Shown one piece after another: positions 1-5,636 of a DNA stretch of 13,428 nucleotides. The notes below the pieces were generated by a model. It did not search any database. It saw only the letters and a list, made by a program, of their open reading frames with translations, and was not told the DNA's origin. This DNA comes from JAZDIU01 sp043804635. GTDB lineage: Bacteria; Chloroflexota; Dehalococcoidia; Dehalococcoidales; UBA2162. Both the position numbers and the translations under genes were made by a program. The number at the start of each line of letters is the position of its first letter. The stretch's first letter is position 1. The stretch lies in the NCBI GenBank assembly GCA_043804635.1, contig JAZDIU010000068.1, forward strand, positions 1 to 13,428. Reading direction: 5' to 3'.

Positions 1-556
1 GCGACGTGGTGAAGCATTGGCTTTAAGTTGGGGGGATGCCGATTTATTGCTTTGCCAGTTATCAGTAAATAGAAGTCTCCAGTTTATTAAAAATACACCT
101 TCGTTCAAACAGCCGAAAACCACTAAAAGTCGTCGACTTATTGCGTTATCGCCTTCGACAGTAGCTGTTTTGAGGGACCACCGGGTAGAACAAGATAGAC
201 TGAGATCAGAGATTGAATTCCCACCGACATCTGATACAGACTTGGTATTCTCTCATTTGGACGGTAGTCCGCTGCGACCAGATAGTGTTACTCATGCGTG
301 GGTAAAACTTGTGAGACGTTGTAATCTAAGAGGCGTGAGACTGCACGATGCCCGTCATACGCACGCTACTTTAATGTTAAAACAGGGTATTCATCCCAAA
401 ATAGTACAAGAGAGATTAGGACACGCCGGCATAGCTATCACATTGGATCTTTATTCTCATGTGGTTCCGGGACTCCAAGAAGCAGCCGCCCGAAAGTTTG
501 ATGACCTTTTAGCAGAGAATCCCGTTAGCAAACCGTTAGCAAGGATTGCAAAATGA
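1..556 (+). CDS. Tyrosine recombinase (phage-type integrase), C-terminal catalytic part, cut by window edge
   Basis: Partial gene; the reading frame is open from base 2, so the true start lies to the left. The TTG at 17 is internal, because the residues just before it (RRGEALAL) form the conserved box holding catalytic Arg I. The other catalytic elements follow: a beta-hairpin Lys in PKTTKSRR, the HxxR box in HDARHTHAT (His at 344-346, Arg at 353-355), LGHAG (His at 422-424) and the Tyr nucleophile in LYSHV (Tyr at 452-454). The catalytic set is complete, so the enzyme is probably functional. The family cuts and rejoins DNA through a 3'-phosphotyrosyl link to integrate or excise mobile elements. 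The stop codon lies 3 bases from the 3' end of the convergent tRNA-Val gene, the usual place for an integrase at the edge of a tRNA-targeted element. The last codons contain an 11-base tandem repeat. Confidence 0.93.
   Translation, partial: RRGEALALSWGDADLLLCQLSVNRSLQFIKNTPSFKQPKTTKSRRLIALSPSTVAVLRDHRVEQDRLRSEIEFPPTSDTDLVFSHLDGSPLRPDSVTHAWVKLVRRCNLRGVRLHDARHTHATLMLKQGIHPKIVQERLGHAGIAITLDLYSHVVPGLQEAAARKFDDLLAENPVSKPLARIAK
522..543 (+). repeat. 11-bp tandem direct repeat at the integrase 3' end
   Basis: CCGTTAGCAAA is followed at once by CCGTTAGCAAG, inside the last codons of the integrase and 17 bases from the tRNA-Val 3' end. Paired direct repeats next to an attachment core can be recombinase arm or excisionase sites. 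Only the repeat and its position are seen; the role is inference. Confidence 0.4.
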
Positions 557-559
557 ACG

Positions 560-598
560 TGGGCGGTAGAGGACTCGAACCACTGACCCCCTGCGTGT
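560..598. other. Probable integration attachment site (tRNA-Val 3' half)
   Basis: A complete tyrosine recombinase C-terminus ends at 556, immediately before the 3' end of tRNA-Val. Tyrosine recombinases of this type commonly use the T-arm and anticodon-stem part of a tRNA gene as att core, and the element regenerates the tRNA 3' end. The second att copy would lie to the left, outside the window. The inner boundary is a guess at the anticodon stem. Confidence 0.5.
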
Positions 599-633
599 AA
601 AGCAGGTGCTCTAACCAACTGAGCTAACCGCCC
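560..633 (-). tRNA. tRNA-Val (anticodon UAC)
   Basis: Read on the minus strand, the sequence folds as a full cloverleaf. The acceptor stem pairs GGGCGGT with ACCGCCC and has discriminator A. The D arm contains AGCTCAGTTGGTTAGAGC, and the anticodon stem CCTGC/GCAGG encloses loop TTTACAC, giving anticodon TAC (Val). The T arm contains GGTTCGAGTCC. Length is 74 nt and CCA is not encoded. A TTTACA-17-TAATAT promoter lies just upstream. The 3' half probably serves as the attachment site for the element carrying the adjacent integrase. Confidence 0.96.
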
Positions 634-644
634 AAACTGTATCT

Positions 645-673
645 ATATTACCTTAAAGGTTTAGCTTTGTAAA
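645..673 (-). promoter_or_regulatory. Promoter of tRNA-Val
   Basis: On the minus strand, TTTACA (673-668), a 17-base spacer, then TAATAT (650-645). Predicted transcription start is around 638, a few bases before the mature tRNA 5' end at 633. This is a good sigma70-type match with optimal spacing. Confidence 0.6.
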
Positions 674-730
674 CTGGTAGAGAAACGTAAAGGTTTTTGT
701 TTGCTTTGAATTGGAGTAGAAAAGATAAAA

Positions 731-806
731 GGGGAGTTTGAGGGGGTTTCGCCCCCTCTTTTTTTCCACTTCCCTTGTAAGGGAAGTGGTTAGGGGATAG
801 GTTGCC
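731..806 (-). repeat. Dispersed two-hairpin repeat, copy 1
   Basis: Read on the minus strand from GCAACCT, this copy contains CCCTAACC, then a long perfect hairpin (CCACTTCCC with GGGAAGTGG, 766-789), an A-run, then GAGGGGG...CCCCCTC (740-758). The same order of blocks occurs on the plus strand at 4227-4305. The two copies differ by substitutions and small indels. This is a short non-coding repeat of the REP/MITE size class; no transposase is nearby. Confidence 0.7.
740..765 (+). terminator. Rho-independent terminator within repeat copy 1
   Basis: A stem GAGGGGG/CCCCCTC with loop TTTCG is followed by seven T residues on the plus strand. It would end plus-strand transcripts running out of the integrase side and across the tRNA-Val gene in antisense. 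It may be present simply because the repeat carries it. Confidence 0.6.
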
Positions 807-942
807 ATCAACCAAATGAAACCAAGGACAGTCGGACTTTTGATATTAGCACTCGTTCTGGCATATAATTCCCTTGGGGAGTAAGATTGCTTCAAGCAGG
901 CTAATATCTCAGCCGCACCGATAGATAAAACCGAGGACTCAC

Positions 943-1015
943 TACCCCCAAGCGAATTCGAATCGCTGTCTGCACCTTGAAAGGGTGCCGTCCTAGGCCT
1001 CTAGACGATGGGGGC
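943..1015 (-). tRNA. tRNA-Glu (anticodon UUC)
   Basis: The minus strand folds as a 73-nt cloverleaf. The acceptor GCCCCCA pairs with TGGGGGT (a G-U first pair), with discriminator A. The D arm contains GTCTAGAGGCCTAGGAC, and the anticodon stem GCACC/GGTGC encloses loop CTTTCAA, giving TTC (Glu). The T arm contains GATTCGAATTC. CCA is not encoded. It lies 309 bases from tRNA-Val on the same strand, but a separate upstream promoter suggests independent transcription. Confidence 0.96.
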
Positions 1016-1028
1016 GCACAATATTGAA

Positions 1029-1057
1029 AGTATAACAGAGAGACAGCTAACAGGCAA
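1029..1057 (-). promoter_or_regulatory. Promoter of tRNA-Glu
   Basis: On the minus strand, TTGCCT (1057-1052), a 17-base spacer, and TATACT (1034-1029). Predicted start is near 1022, a few bases before the tRNA 5' end. The -35 box touches the start codon of the divergent membrane-protein gene at 1057. Confidence 0.55.
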
Positions 1058-1668
1058 TGCTGGAAATGGACAGATTAACCAAGGAACAGGTTAAGGATGG
1101 CATAGCGGGATGGCTCAAGACCAGTATTATTCCTATTTTGATACTAATCCTGGTCTTAGCCATCACGGTAGCTTTATTTCTCTTTGCCCGTCATAGTCCG
1201 GAAGCGATTGCCGAAATCGAAAGATATGGGTATTGGGGAGTCTTTATCATTTGTCTGATAAGCAATACCAGTATTATTCTGCCCGTCCCCGGTATTTTCC
1301 TCGTTCTACCACTGGTAACTACCCTTAACCCTGTCCTGGTTGGCTTAGTCGGCTCTACGGGGGGTGCTATCGGCGAAATAACTGGGTACATTGCCGGTTA
1401 CAGCGGACGGAAAATAGTAAAAAGGAACCAAATTCACTGGAGAGTAGAAGGCTGGATGAAAAAGTGGGGAGCCTGGATTATCTTTATTTTTGCTTTCGTT
1501 CCGGCCCTGCCTTTCGATATCACTGGCATCGTCGCCGGAACAGTCCGGTATCCGGTTTGGAAGTTTATACTTGTGTGTTGGGTTGGTAAGACTATAAAAT
1601 ATATTATTCTGGCGCTGGCTTTCGCCTGGGGACTTGATACTATCCTTCGTCTTTTTGGCACTGGTTGA
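1057..1668 (+). CDS. VTT/DedA-type membrane protein
   Basis: This 203-residue integral membrane protein resembles the VTT (SNARE-associated, DedA/YqaA-like) family. Members sit in the cytoplasmic membrane; some bacterial members move lipid carriers across it, but the substrate here cannot be told. A hydrophobic helix covers residues about 24-44. A second hydrophobic stretch (about 60-82) carries the re-entrant signature ILPVPG, followed by a glycine-rich stretch (GSTGGAIGEITGYIAGYSGR). A third hydrophobic block (about 130-165) contains FVPALPFDITGIVAGT, matching the second family signature (F-x-P-x-x-P-x-D...G), and the C-terminal helix follows. The ATG at 1057 has only a weak ribosome-binding site; the ATG at 1066 is an alternative. 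The gene diverges from tRNA-Glu, and its 3' end overlaps the -35 box of the next gene's likely promoter. Confidence 0.82.
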   Translation: MLEMDRLTKEQVKDGIAGWLKTSIIPILILILVLAITVALFLFARHSPEAIAEIERYGYWGVFIICLISNTSIILPVPGIFLVLPLVTTLNPVLVGLVGSTGGAIGEITGYIAGYSGRKIVKRNQIHWRVEGWMKKWGAWIIFIFAFVPALPFDITGIVAGTVRYPVWKFILVCWVGKTIKYIILALAFAWGLDTILRLFGTG

Positions 1669-1693
1669 TTTCTCCATTGCCAGTTATTATACT
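1665..1693 (+). promoter_or_regulatory. Promoter of the DUF1464-radical SAM unit
   Basis: TTGATT (1665-1670), a 17-base spacer, and TATACT (1688-1693). Predicted start is near 1700, leaving a leader of about 40 bases that ends in a strong ribosome-binding site, GGGAGGT at 1728-1734. The -35 box overlaps the stop codon of the upstream gene. Confidence 0.6.
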
Positions 1694-1739
1694 ATTTCAT
1701 CAATATTAATAAACGGATATTCATAATGGGAGGTAATAG

Positions 1740-2786
1740 GTGAGGGTTCTCGGTATCGACCCTGGGACAGTTTCTTTTGACCTTTGTATTCTTGACGACA
1801 GAGAAGTAGTCTACGAAGAGAGCATCCCGTCAACATTTGTAGCCGAGAAACCGGAGGAATTTGCTGATAAATGTCTCAGTCTGAAGTATGATGTTATGAT
1901 TGCTCCTTCGGGGATGGGGCTTAATAACCGCCGTCTGAAGGAACTTACCAAGAAAGAGCAATTCGAACTGCTGCTAACCCGCCAGGGAGAAGAAGTACCG
2001 GTGCTCGAAGGGATGAAAAAATTTCTGGCTATAGTCCGTAAGTCCGGCCAGGAGACCTTTTTCCTGCCGAGTGTGATTCAGCTTCCCACTGTCCCCCGCT
2101 GGCGGAAGCTCAACAAAATAGATTTAGGCACGGCGGACAAGATGTGTATCGGTGCCCTCTCCGTGGAAACCGTTTCCCGTCAGAAGGGAGTGGGTTATTC
2201 CGATGTCAACCACATTGTTATCGAACTCGGTGGCGGATATAACGCCGCTTTGACCATAGAGAACGGCAGGATAATTAACGGCATCGGCGGCACTATTTTC
2301 CCGGGACCGGGTTTTATGAACGCCGGAGCTATGGACGGTGAAGTTGCTTATATGCTGCGTGGGTTCGAAAAAGCTCTCCTTTTCCAGGGAGGCGCCGGCT
2401 ATCTTCCCGCCTCTAAAACGCTATCTGCAATAGAAAACTTTACTGCTCAATCGCATCCCGAAGCTTTTAACGCTTTCGTCGAAGGTGTCCTTTTCGCTGT
2501 GTGTAGTCAGCGTGCTCTACTGGAGAGCCGCGAGGTCTATCTCTCCGGGCGGTTAACCAGGTACGAACATATAAACGGACCGGTAAAAGCCCGCCTGGCG
2601 GAACTTGGATATAAGGTAAGTCCGTTACCAATGCTCTCGAACAAAACCAAGTCAGCCGCTCAAGGATACGCCATGGTAGGTAACGGCTTATACGGAGGGT
2701 GCTTTGAGCCGCTGGTAAAACATATGATGATAGACAAAGCCGAGGGCTCGGTTATCGATTACGTGTATTGGAGAGACCGAATATGA
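1740..2786 (+). CDS. DUF1464 / COG2441 family protein, ASKHA-fold predicted kinase
   Basis: This 348-residue protein matches my knowledge of DUF1464 (COG2441, listed as a predicted butyrate kinase). The family is best known from archaea and has no proven substrate. Sugar-kinase/actin-type signatures are visible: a phosphate-1 loop at residues 4-20 (LGIDPGTVSFDLCILDD), a LGTADK box at 129-134, a phosphate-2 loop around 162-168 (ELGGGYN), a glycine-rich GIGGTIFPGPG at 181-191, and an adenosine-type box around 265-271 (EVYLSGR). It starts at GTG, chosen because GGGAGGT lies 5 bases upstream and the phosphate-1 motif begins immediately. It overlaps the next gene by ATGA, so the two are very likely co-translated. 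ATP-dependent phosphorylation of a small acid or cofactor intermediate is inference. Confidence 0.85.
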   Translation: MRVLGIDPGTVSFDLCILDDREVVYEESIPSTFVAEKPEEFADKCLSLKYDVMIAPSGMGLNNRRLKELTKKEQFELLLTRQGEEVPVLEGMKKFLAIVRKSGQETFFLPSVIQLPTVPRWRKLNKIDLGTADKMCIGALSVETVSRQKGVGYSDVNHIVIELGGGYNAALTIENGRIINGIGGTIFPGPGFMNAGAMDGEVAYMLRGFEKALLFQGGAGYLPASKTLSAIENFTAQSHPEAFNAFVEGVLFAVCSQRALLESREVYLSGRLTRYEHINGPVKARLAELGYKVSPLPMLSNKTKSAAQGYAMVGNGLYGGCFEPLVKHMMIDKAEGSVIDYVYWRDRI

Positions 2787-3820
2787 CCCATCCGATTTAT
2801 GTAGACTGGGCGATTACCAGCGCCTGTAACCTTAACTGCCGGCATTGCGTGGGTATGGAGCAAGGCGAACTGAGTAATGCCGAAGCGGTTAAAATCGCTC
2901 AGGATATCATTAAACTGGCGCCCAGGTGGGTGATTCTCGAGGGCGGCGAACCTTTACTGCGTCCAGACCTTAGCCAGATTAGCGGAATGTTTAACAAAGC
3001 TAAGATCGATGTCTTTATTATCACCAATGGGAATGCCTTTAACCAGGATAATCTGGATAGACTAGCAACTTTTTCCCCTAAAGTCCTTTTCAGTATAGAT
3101 GGTGCTAACGCCGACACCTACGAATACACCAAGCTGGGTGCGAAATTCGATGTTGCCACCAAATGGGCACGCAAGTGCGCCGCTCGCGGGATTTTTTACG
3201 GATTAACTGTGGTTCTTTCCCGACTCAACCTCAGCCAGATCAAAGGCTTTATTCGATTGACCGAAGAGCTGGGTGGGAAACAGATTTACTTCCTGCCTCT
3301 CAAACCCTTCGGTAAGGATGAGGTTTCACACCAATACTATCGGGAGAACGCCCTCAATGCTAAGGAACACGAAGAAGCGATAAAGGAAATATATAGTCTG
3401 GGAAGCGATTTAGATATTTATTACGACGAGCCTTTCCTCTGGAACCTTTCGGCACGGGACGGTTTTGCCTTGAGCAGCAGAAATAGCGGTATTACTATTC
3501 CCGAAATCAAAGGATGTGCCTCAACTTTCTCTCTCTATATCCAGACAGATGGCAGTGTCCGGCCCTGTATGTTCTCACCCCAAGAGCTAACCTTCGGCAA
3601 CGCCGCTAAAGAATCCCTGGAAAAAATATGGCTCAGGATGAAACAGAGTGCGGTGCTAACCGGCTGGACTAACCAGAGTGCCAGAAAAGGGGCTTGCGGT
3701 AAGTGTCCGGAATTTGAGTCCTGCCGTGGCTGCCTAGCCCGGACTACAATCCTCAAGAGAGATACCTTAGCCGCCGACCCAATCTGTCCTTTAAGCAGGA
3801 AATCTTTGCTGGTAAGCTGA
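2783..3820 (+). CDS. Radical SAM/SPASM domain protein
   Basis: This 345-residue enzyme has an N-terminal radical SAM motif C15-x3-C19-x2-C22 (ACNLNCRHC), which binds the 4Fe-4S cluster that cleaves S-adenosylmethionine. The SAM-binding GGEP follows at residues 54-57. A C-terminal SPASM-like region has seven Cys: 245, 262, 305, 308, 314, 317 and 335. The spacing is CX2CX5CX2C instead of the usual CX2CX5CX3C, and these probably hold auxiliary clusters. Relatives modify peptides (PqqE, AlbA, anSME types) or tetrapyrroles; the substrate here is unknown and no precursor peptide is visible nearby. The ATG at 2783 is preferred to an in-frame TTG at 2768: it overlaps the preceding stop as ATGA, has GGAGA 8 bases upstream, and puts the Cys motif at the normal distance from the N-terminus. 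It shares an operon with the predicted kinase. Confidence 0.9.
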   Translation: MTHPIYVDWAITSACNLNCRHCVGMEQGELSNAEAVKIAQDIIKLAPRWVILEGGEPLLRPDLSQISGMFNKAKIDVFIITNGNAFNQDNLDRLATFSPKVLFSIDGANADTYEYTKLGAKFDVATKWARKCAARGIFYGLTVVLSRLNLSQIKGFIRLTEELGGKQIYFLPLKPFGKDEVSHQYYRENALNAKEHEEAIKEIYSLGSDLDIYYDEPFLWNLSARDGFALSSRNSGITIPEIKGCASTFSLYIQTDGSVRPCMFSPQELTFGNAAKESLEKIWLRMKQSAVLTGWTNQSARKGACGKCPEFESCRGCLARTTILKRDTLAADPICPLSRKSLLVS

Positions 3821-3836
3821 CCTGCCGAGCCTGTGT

Positions 3837-3902
3837 GTCATTGCGAGACCCCGATTTTATTCACTCTGACGAGAATCGGAACGAGTCGGGGCGAAGCAAT
3901 CT
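3837..3902 (+). repeat. GTCATT-type palindromic element E1
   Basis: The element begins GTC-ATTGCGAG and ends CGAAGCAAT-CT, so ATTGC and GCAAT form the outer arms. Inner arms ACCCCGA and TCGGGG, with CCGATT/AATCGG inside, extend the hairpin. It lies 16 bases after the radical SAM stop and before the 3' end of the convergent DUF6504 gene, where it could also end transcription. A 60-codon plus-strand reading frame over it is not credible as a gene. Confidence 0.65.
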
Positions 3903-3922
3903 GGGCGGGGGTGGATCCCCGC

Positions 3923-4219
3923 TTATAGCTGTCGATATAGGAACCACTTTTTGCGTTCGGGGTTTTCTAAATTCGTCCCCCGGTCGTAATAAATCTCGAA
4001 AACATCACCGGTGGTAGTCTTTACCCTGTAATAATTTCGGTGGTGCCGGTGCCACCACCTCTTGCGACGCAGCGGACTCCGCCCGAAGCCATAATCCGGC
4101 CACGCTTCGATGATTTCTGAGATAGTGTATTCGCGGTCGTCAACTCGAAAAGAAGTCGGGGCTTTAACCTCACCGCTGACAGTAACCGAAATTTCTTTGC
4201 CGAAAAATTGTGGGACCAT
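3923..4219 (-). CDS. DUF6504 family protein
   Basis: This 98-residue basic soluble protein matches the pattern I associate with DUF6504: an N-terminal beta-rich part (MVPQFFGKEISVTV, PTSFRVDDREYTISEIIEAW), then a dense Arg/Trp/His stretch (RRKRWWHRHHRNYYRV) and an acidic end of the repeat (TTTGDVFEIYYDRG) closing with WFLYRQL. The full family length is present. Function is unknown; the RHHRNYYRV core suggests contact with nucleic acid or another anion, which is inference. The ATG at 4219 has only a weak upstream AGG, and repeat copy 2 begins within 10 bases upstream, so promoter or leader sequence may come from the repeat. The gene is separated from the next minus-strand gene by that repeat. 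Confidence 0.75.
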   Translation of the reverse strand: MVPQFFGKEISVTVSGEVKAPTSFRVDDREYTISEIIEAWPDYGFGRSPLRRKRWWHRHHRNYYRVKTTTGDVFEIYYDRGTNLENPERKKWFLYRQL

Positions 4220-4226
4220 AGATTCT

Positions 4227-4305
4227 GCAACCTGTTCCCTAACCCCCTCTATTGCGAGGGAAGGTGGAAAACATAAGAGGGGGCTTCGCCCCCTCTCTTT
4301 AACTC
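4227..4305 (+). repeat. Dispersed two-hairpin repeat, copy 2
   Basis: On the plus strand, GCAACCTGTTCCCTAACC is followed by an imperfect hairpin (CCCTC/GAGGG), then AGGTGGAAAA, then a perfect GAGGGGGC/GCCCCCTC hairpin. The blocks align in order with copy 1 (731-806) on the opposite strand. It sits between the 3' end of the small Cys protein and the start of the DUF6504 gene. Confidence 0.7.
4268..4295 (-). terminator. Hairpin terminator downstream of the Nfu operon
   Basis: In the minus direction an 8-bp GC stem (GAGGGGGC/GCCCCCTC) is followed by the T-rich TTATGTTTT. It is well placed to end transcription of the Nfu and small Cys-protein genes before the DUF6504 gene. It is part of repeat copy 2. 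Confidence 0.5.
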
Positions 4306-4322
4306 TTCCTGTTTAGTAAGAA

Positions 4323-4667
4323 TCACCAGAACCCAACAGCGAGAAGGGGGAGGTCCTCCTTAGACTCGATTATCTTCTTGATGTCGCCCTGAACGTGCTC
4401 GTCGGAAATCGGCTCGATTTCCGATACCGGCAGCCCGGATTCACTTTTTGTAGTCTGCCAGTTGACGACATAGCCAGGGACGATAGCATACGGACAGCTA
4501 CCCCCGCCACAGCAACTGGAAGTGGCTTCTATGACCGCTTTACCCACTACATACAGGACCTCACGGCCGTCATAACGTAACCTCACCTCTTTTTCCGGTG
4601 AATAGTAACCGGCTATGCCGGTTGAGTAATCCTTGTTGAGTTCCAGGTGGGTATATTTAGTGACCAT
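4323..4667 (-). CDS. Conserved-looking hypothetical protein with CCGGGSCP motif
   Basis: I do not recognise a named family for this 114-residue soluble protein. It has an N-terminal beta-rich half (YTHLELNKDYSTGIAGYYSP, VRLRYDGREVLYVVGKAVIEA), then a compact Cys motif at 52-58 (CCGGGSC, then PY), then a hydrophobic strand (AIVPGYVVNW) and an acidic tail (SEIEPISDEH, ESKEDLP). The three close Cys could bind a metal or an Fe-S cluster. The ATG at 4667 is chosen over an in-frame upstream start at 4775, because the upstream part reads through the Nfu gene in another frame and looks non-coding. The start lies 8 bases after the Nfu stop with no good ribosome-binding site, which points to translational coupling and a role related to Fe-S handling. 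Confidence 0.72.
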   Translation of the reverse strand: MVTKYTHLELNKDYSTGIAGYYSPEKEVRLRYDGREVLYVVGKAVIEATSSCCGGGSCPYAIVPGYVVNWQTTKSESGLPVSEIEPISDEHVQGDIKKIIESKEDLPLLAVGFW

Positions 4668-4675
4668 AACTCGAG

Positions 4676-4894
4676 TTAGACAGAGACGACTTCCTTGATT
4701 TCGGGAATTTCCTGCTTCAGAATTCTCTCTATCCCCATCTTCAAAGTCATCGTGGACATCGGGCAAGAACCACAAGCACCAGTCAATTTAACAGTGACCG
4801 TGCCATCATTGACTTCAACTAACTCGACATCGCCGCCATCCCTGGTCAGCATTGGTCTTATCTTGCCAAGAACTTCTTCTACCTTTTCCTTCAT
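4676..4894 (-). CDS. NifU C-terminal (Nfu) domain Fe-S scaffold
   Basis: This 72-residue protein consists only of the Nfu domain: VEEVLGKIRPMLTRDGGDVE, then VKLTGACGSCPMSTMTLKMG with the cluster-binding C41-x2-C44, then the closing helix IERILKQEIPEI. Nfu proteins hold a 4Fe-4S cluster between two monomers and pass it to client enzymes. The ATG at 4894 is preferred over upstream in-frame starts (4936) because GGAGA precedes it at good spacing and the family domain begins there. It is the first gene of a two-gene unit with the CCGGGSC protein. The nearby radical SAM/SPASM enzyme would need such clusters, but a direct link is not shown. Confidence 0.93.
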   Translation of the reverse strand: MKEKVEEVLGKIRPMLTRDGGDVELVEVNDGTVTVKLTGACGSCPMSTMTLKMGIERILKQEIPEIKEVVSV

Positions 4895-4989
4895 CGCGAC
4901 TTCTCCTTTTGGGCTTGATTTTCTCATATGTGCCATTCTTTATTTTACCATATTAGGCACGCATCGGTCAATTTTCAGGAAGAGTCTTA

Positions 4990-5006
4990 GAGGGGTAAAG
5001 CCCCTC
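4990..5006 (-). terminator. Hairpin after the exonuclease gene
   Basis: GAGGGG/CCCCTC stem with loop CTTTA on the minus strand, in the gap between the exonuclease stop (5087) and the Nfu start (4894). No run of T residues follows in the minus direction, so it is a weak terminator or another repeat-derived hairpin. On the plus strand it is followed by the T-rich CTAATTATTTTG. Confidence 0.35.
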
Positions 5007-5017
5007 CTAATTATTTT

Positions 5018-5042
5018 GTCATTCCAGCGAAGGCTGGAATCC
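5018..5042 (+). repeat. GTCATT-type palindromic element E2
   Basis: GTC, then a perfect 8-bp stem ATTCCAGC/GCTGGAAT around loop GAAG, then CC. It has the same border layout as E1, E3 and E4, and lies between the exonuclease and Nfu genes. Confidence 0.75.
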
Positions 5043-5086
5043 AAGTTGGGTAGGGTGTTTGTAGTATTGGTATGTATTTGTATTAT

Positions 5087-5608
5087 TTATCGAAATTCCG
5101 GTTCTACCCCCAACTTCTCTCTGAGAAACTTGAGGTTTACCACATCCTCTTTATTATAAGCCAGCAACGTAGACAGGGCGCCTTTATCATAATCGTTCAC
5201 ATATTGCCACCAGAGCCGGATGGCTTCAAGTCCATTTATTTCTTTCAGCACCCGGCCTATACCTAACTGCTGTTCTACGGATTTGAACCCGCCGTAAAGG
5301 TTATTCCTCCAGCAATGATGCATTAAGTCGCAGTGATTAAAACGCTGAGCCAGATTAATGTGCAGACGGTCATTAATAAAAGGCAGGTCGAAGCGGCTGC
5401 CATTATAAGTATAAAGTGTGCTGACTCCTTCTAGTGCTTGGAGTATATTATCGGCAGTAGCATCATCTCCAACCAGCTGGACAAATTTTGGCTCGGAACC
5501 ACCTAGCAGATAGATACCGACTACGGTGATTTCGCAAAAATCAGAGGAAAGTCCGGTGGTCTCTATATCCAGGTATGCCTCTACAAGAGGCTGACTTTTA
5601 AGACTCAT
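5087..5608 (-). CDS. YprB-like RNase H-fold 3'-5' exonuclease (DEDDy type)
   Basis: This 173-residue protein has the three DEDD exonuclease motifs in order: Exo I AYLDIETTGL (D14, E16), Exo II YTYNGSRFDLPFI (D74) and Exo III LAYNKEDVVNL (Y151, D155). The Tyr four residues before the last Asp makes it a DEDDy enzyme. It matches the YprB/RNase_H_2 group of predicted exonucleases, which act on nucleic-acid 3' ends with two metal ions; the natural substrate is not established. The protein is a single domain without the TPR part of some YprB relatives. The ATG at 5608 is preferred to the TTG at 5617, although the ribosome-binding site is weak. It follows argC by 28 bases on the same strand, so both are probably on one transcript, an unusual pairing with no obvious functional link. 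Confidence 0.85.
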   Translation of the reverse strand: MSLKSQPLVEAYLDIETTGLSSDFCEITVVGIYLLGGSEPKFVQLVGDDATADNILQALEGVSTLYTYNGSRFDLPFINDRLHINLAQRFNHCDLMHHCWRNNLYGGFKSVEQQLGIGRVLKEINGLEAIRLWWQYVNDYDKGALSTLLAYNKEDVVNLKFLREKLGVEPEFR

Positions 5609-5636
5609 TCTACTCAATTCTTACAGGCAAGCGATG

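Larger units (their letters stand above)
634..942. other. Intergenic gap between the two tRNA genes, no gene seen
   Basis: This 309-base gap holds the tRNA-Val promoter and a two-hairpin repeat (731-806). No convincing protein gene is visible on either strand. An 80-codon minus-strand reading frame (653-895) runs through both the hairpins and the tRNA promoter and shows no family resemblance. The part from about 807 to 942 shows nothing recognisable. Confidence 0.6.

Noticed and set aside
653..895. 80-codon minus-strand reading frame between the tRNA genes
   Set aside because: It covers the two-hairpin repeat and the tRNA-Val promoter, has low-complexity C-terminal sequence, no ribosome-binding site and no family resemblance.
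2768..2782. TTG start for the radical SAM gene
   Set aside because: The ATG at 2783 has better ribosome-binding-site spacing and an ATGA overlap; the five extra residues add nothing conserved.
3835..4017. 60-codon plus-strand reading frame as a precursor peptide for the radical SAM enzyme
   Set aside because: It is built from palindromic element E1 and the antisense of the DUF6504 gene. No leader/core pattern and no ribosome-binding site are seen.
4668..4775. N-terminal extension of the CCGGGSC protein to 4775
   Set aside because: It would overlap most of the Nfu gene in another frame, and the extra residues look like out-of-frame translation.
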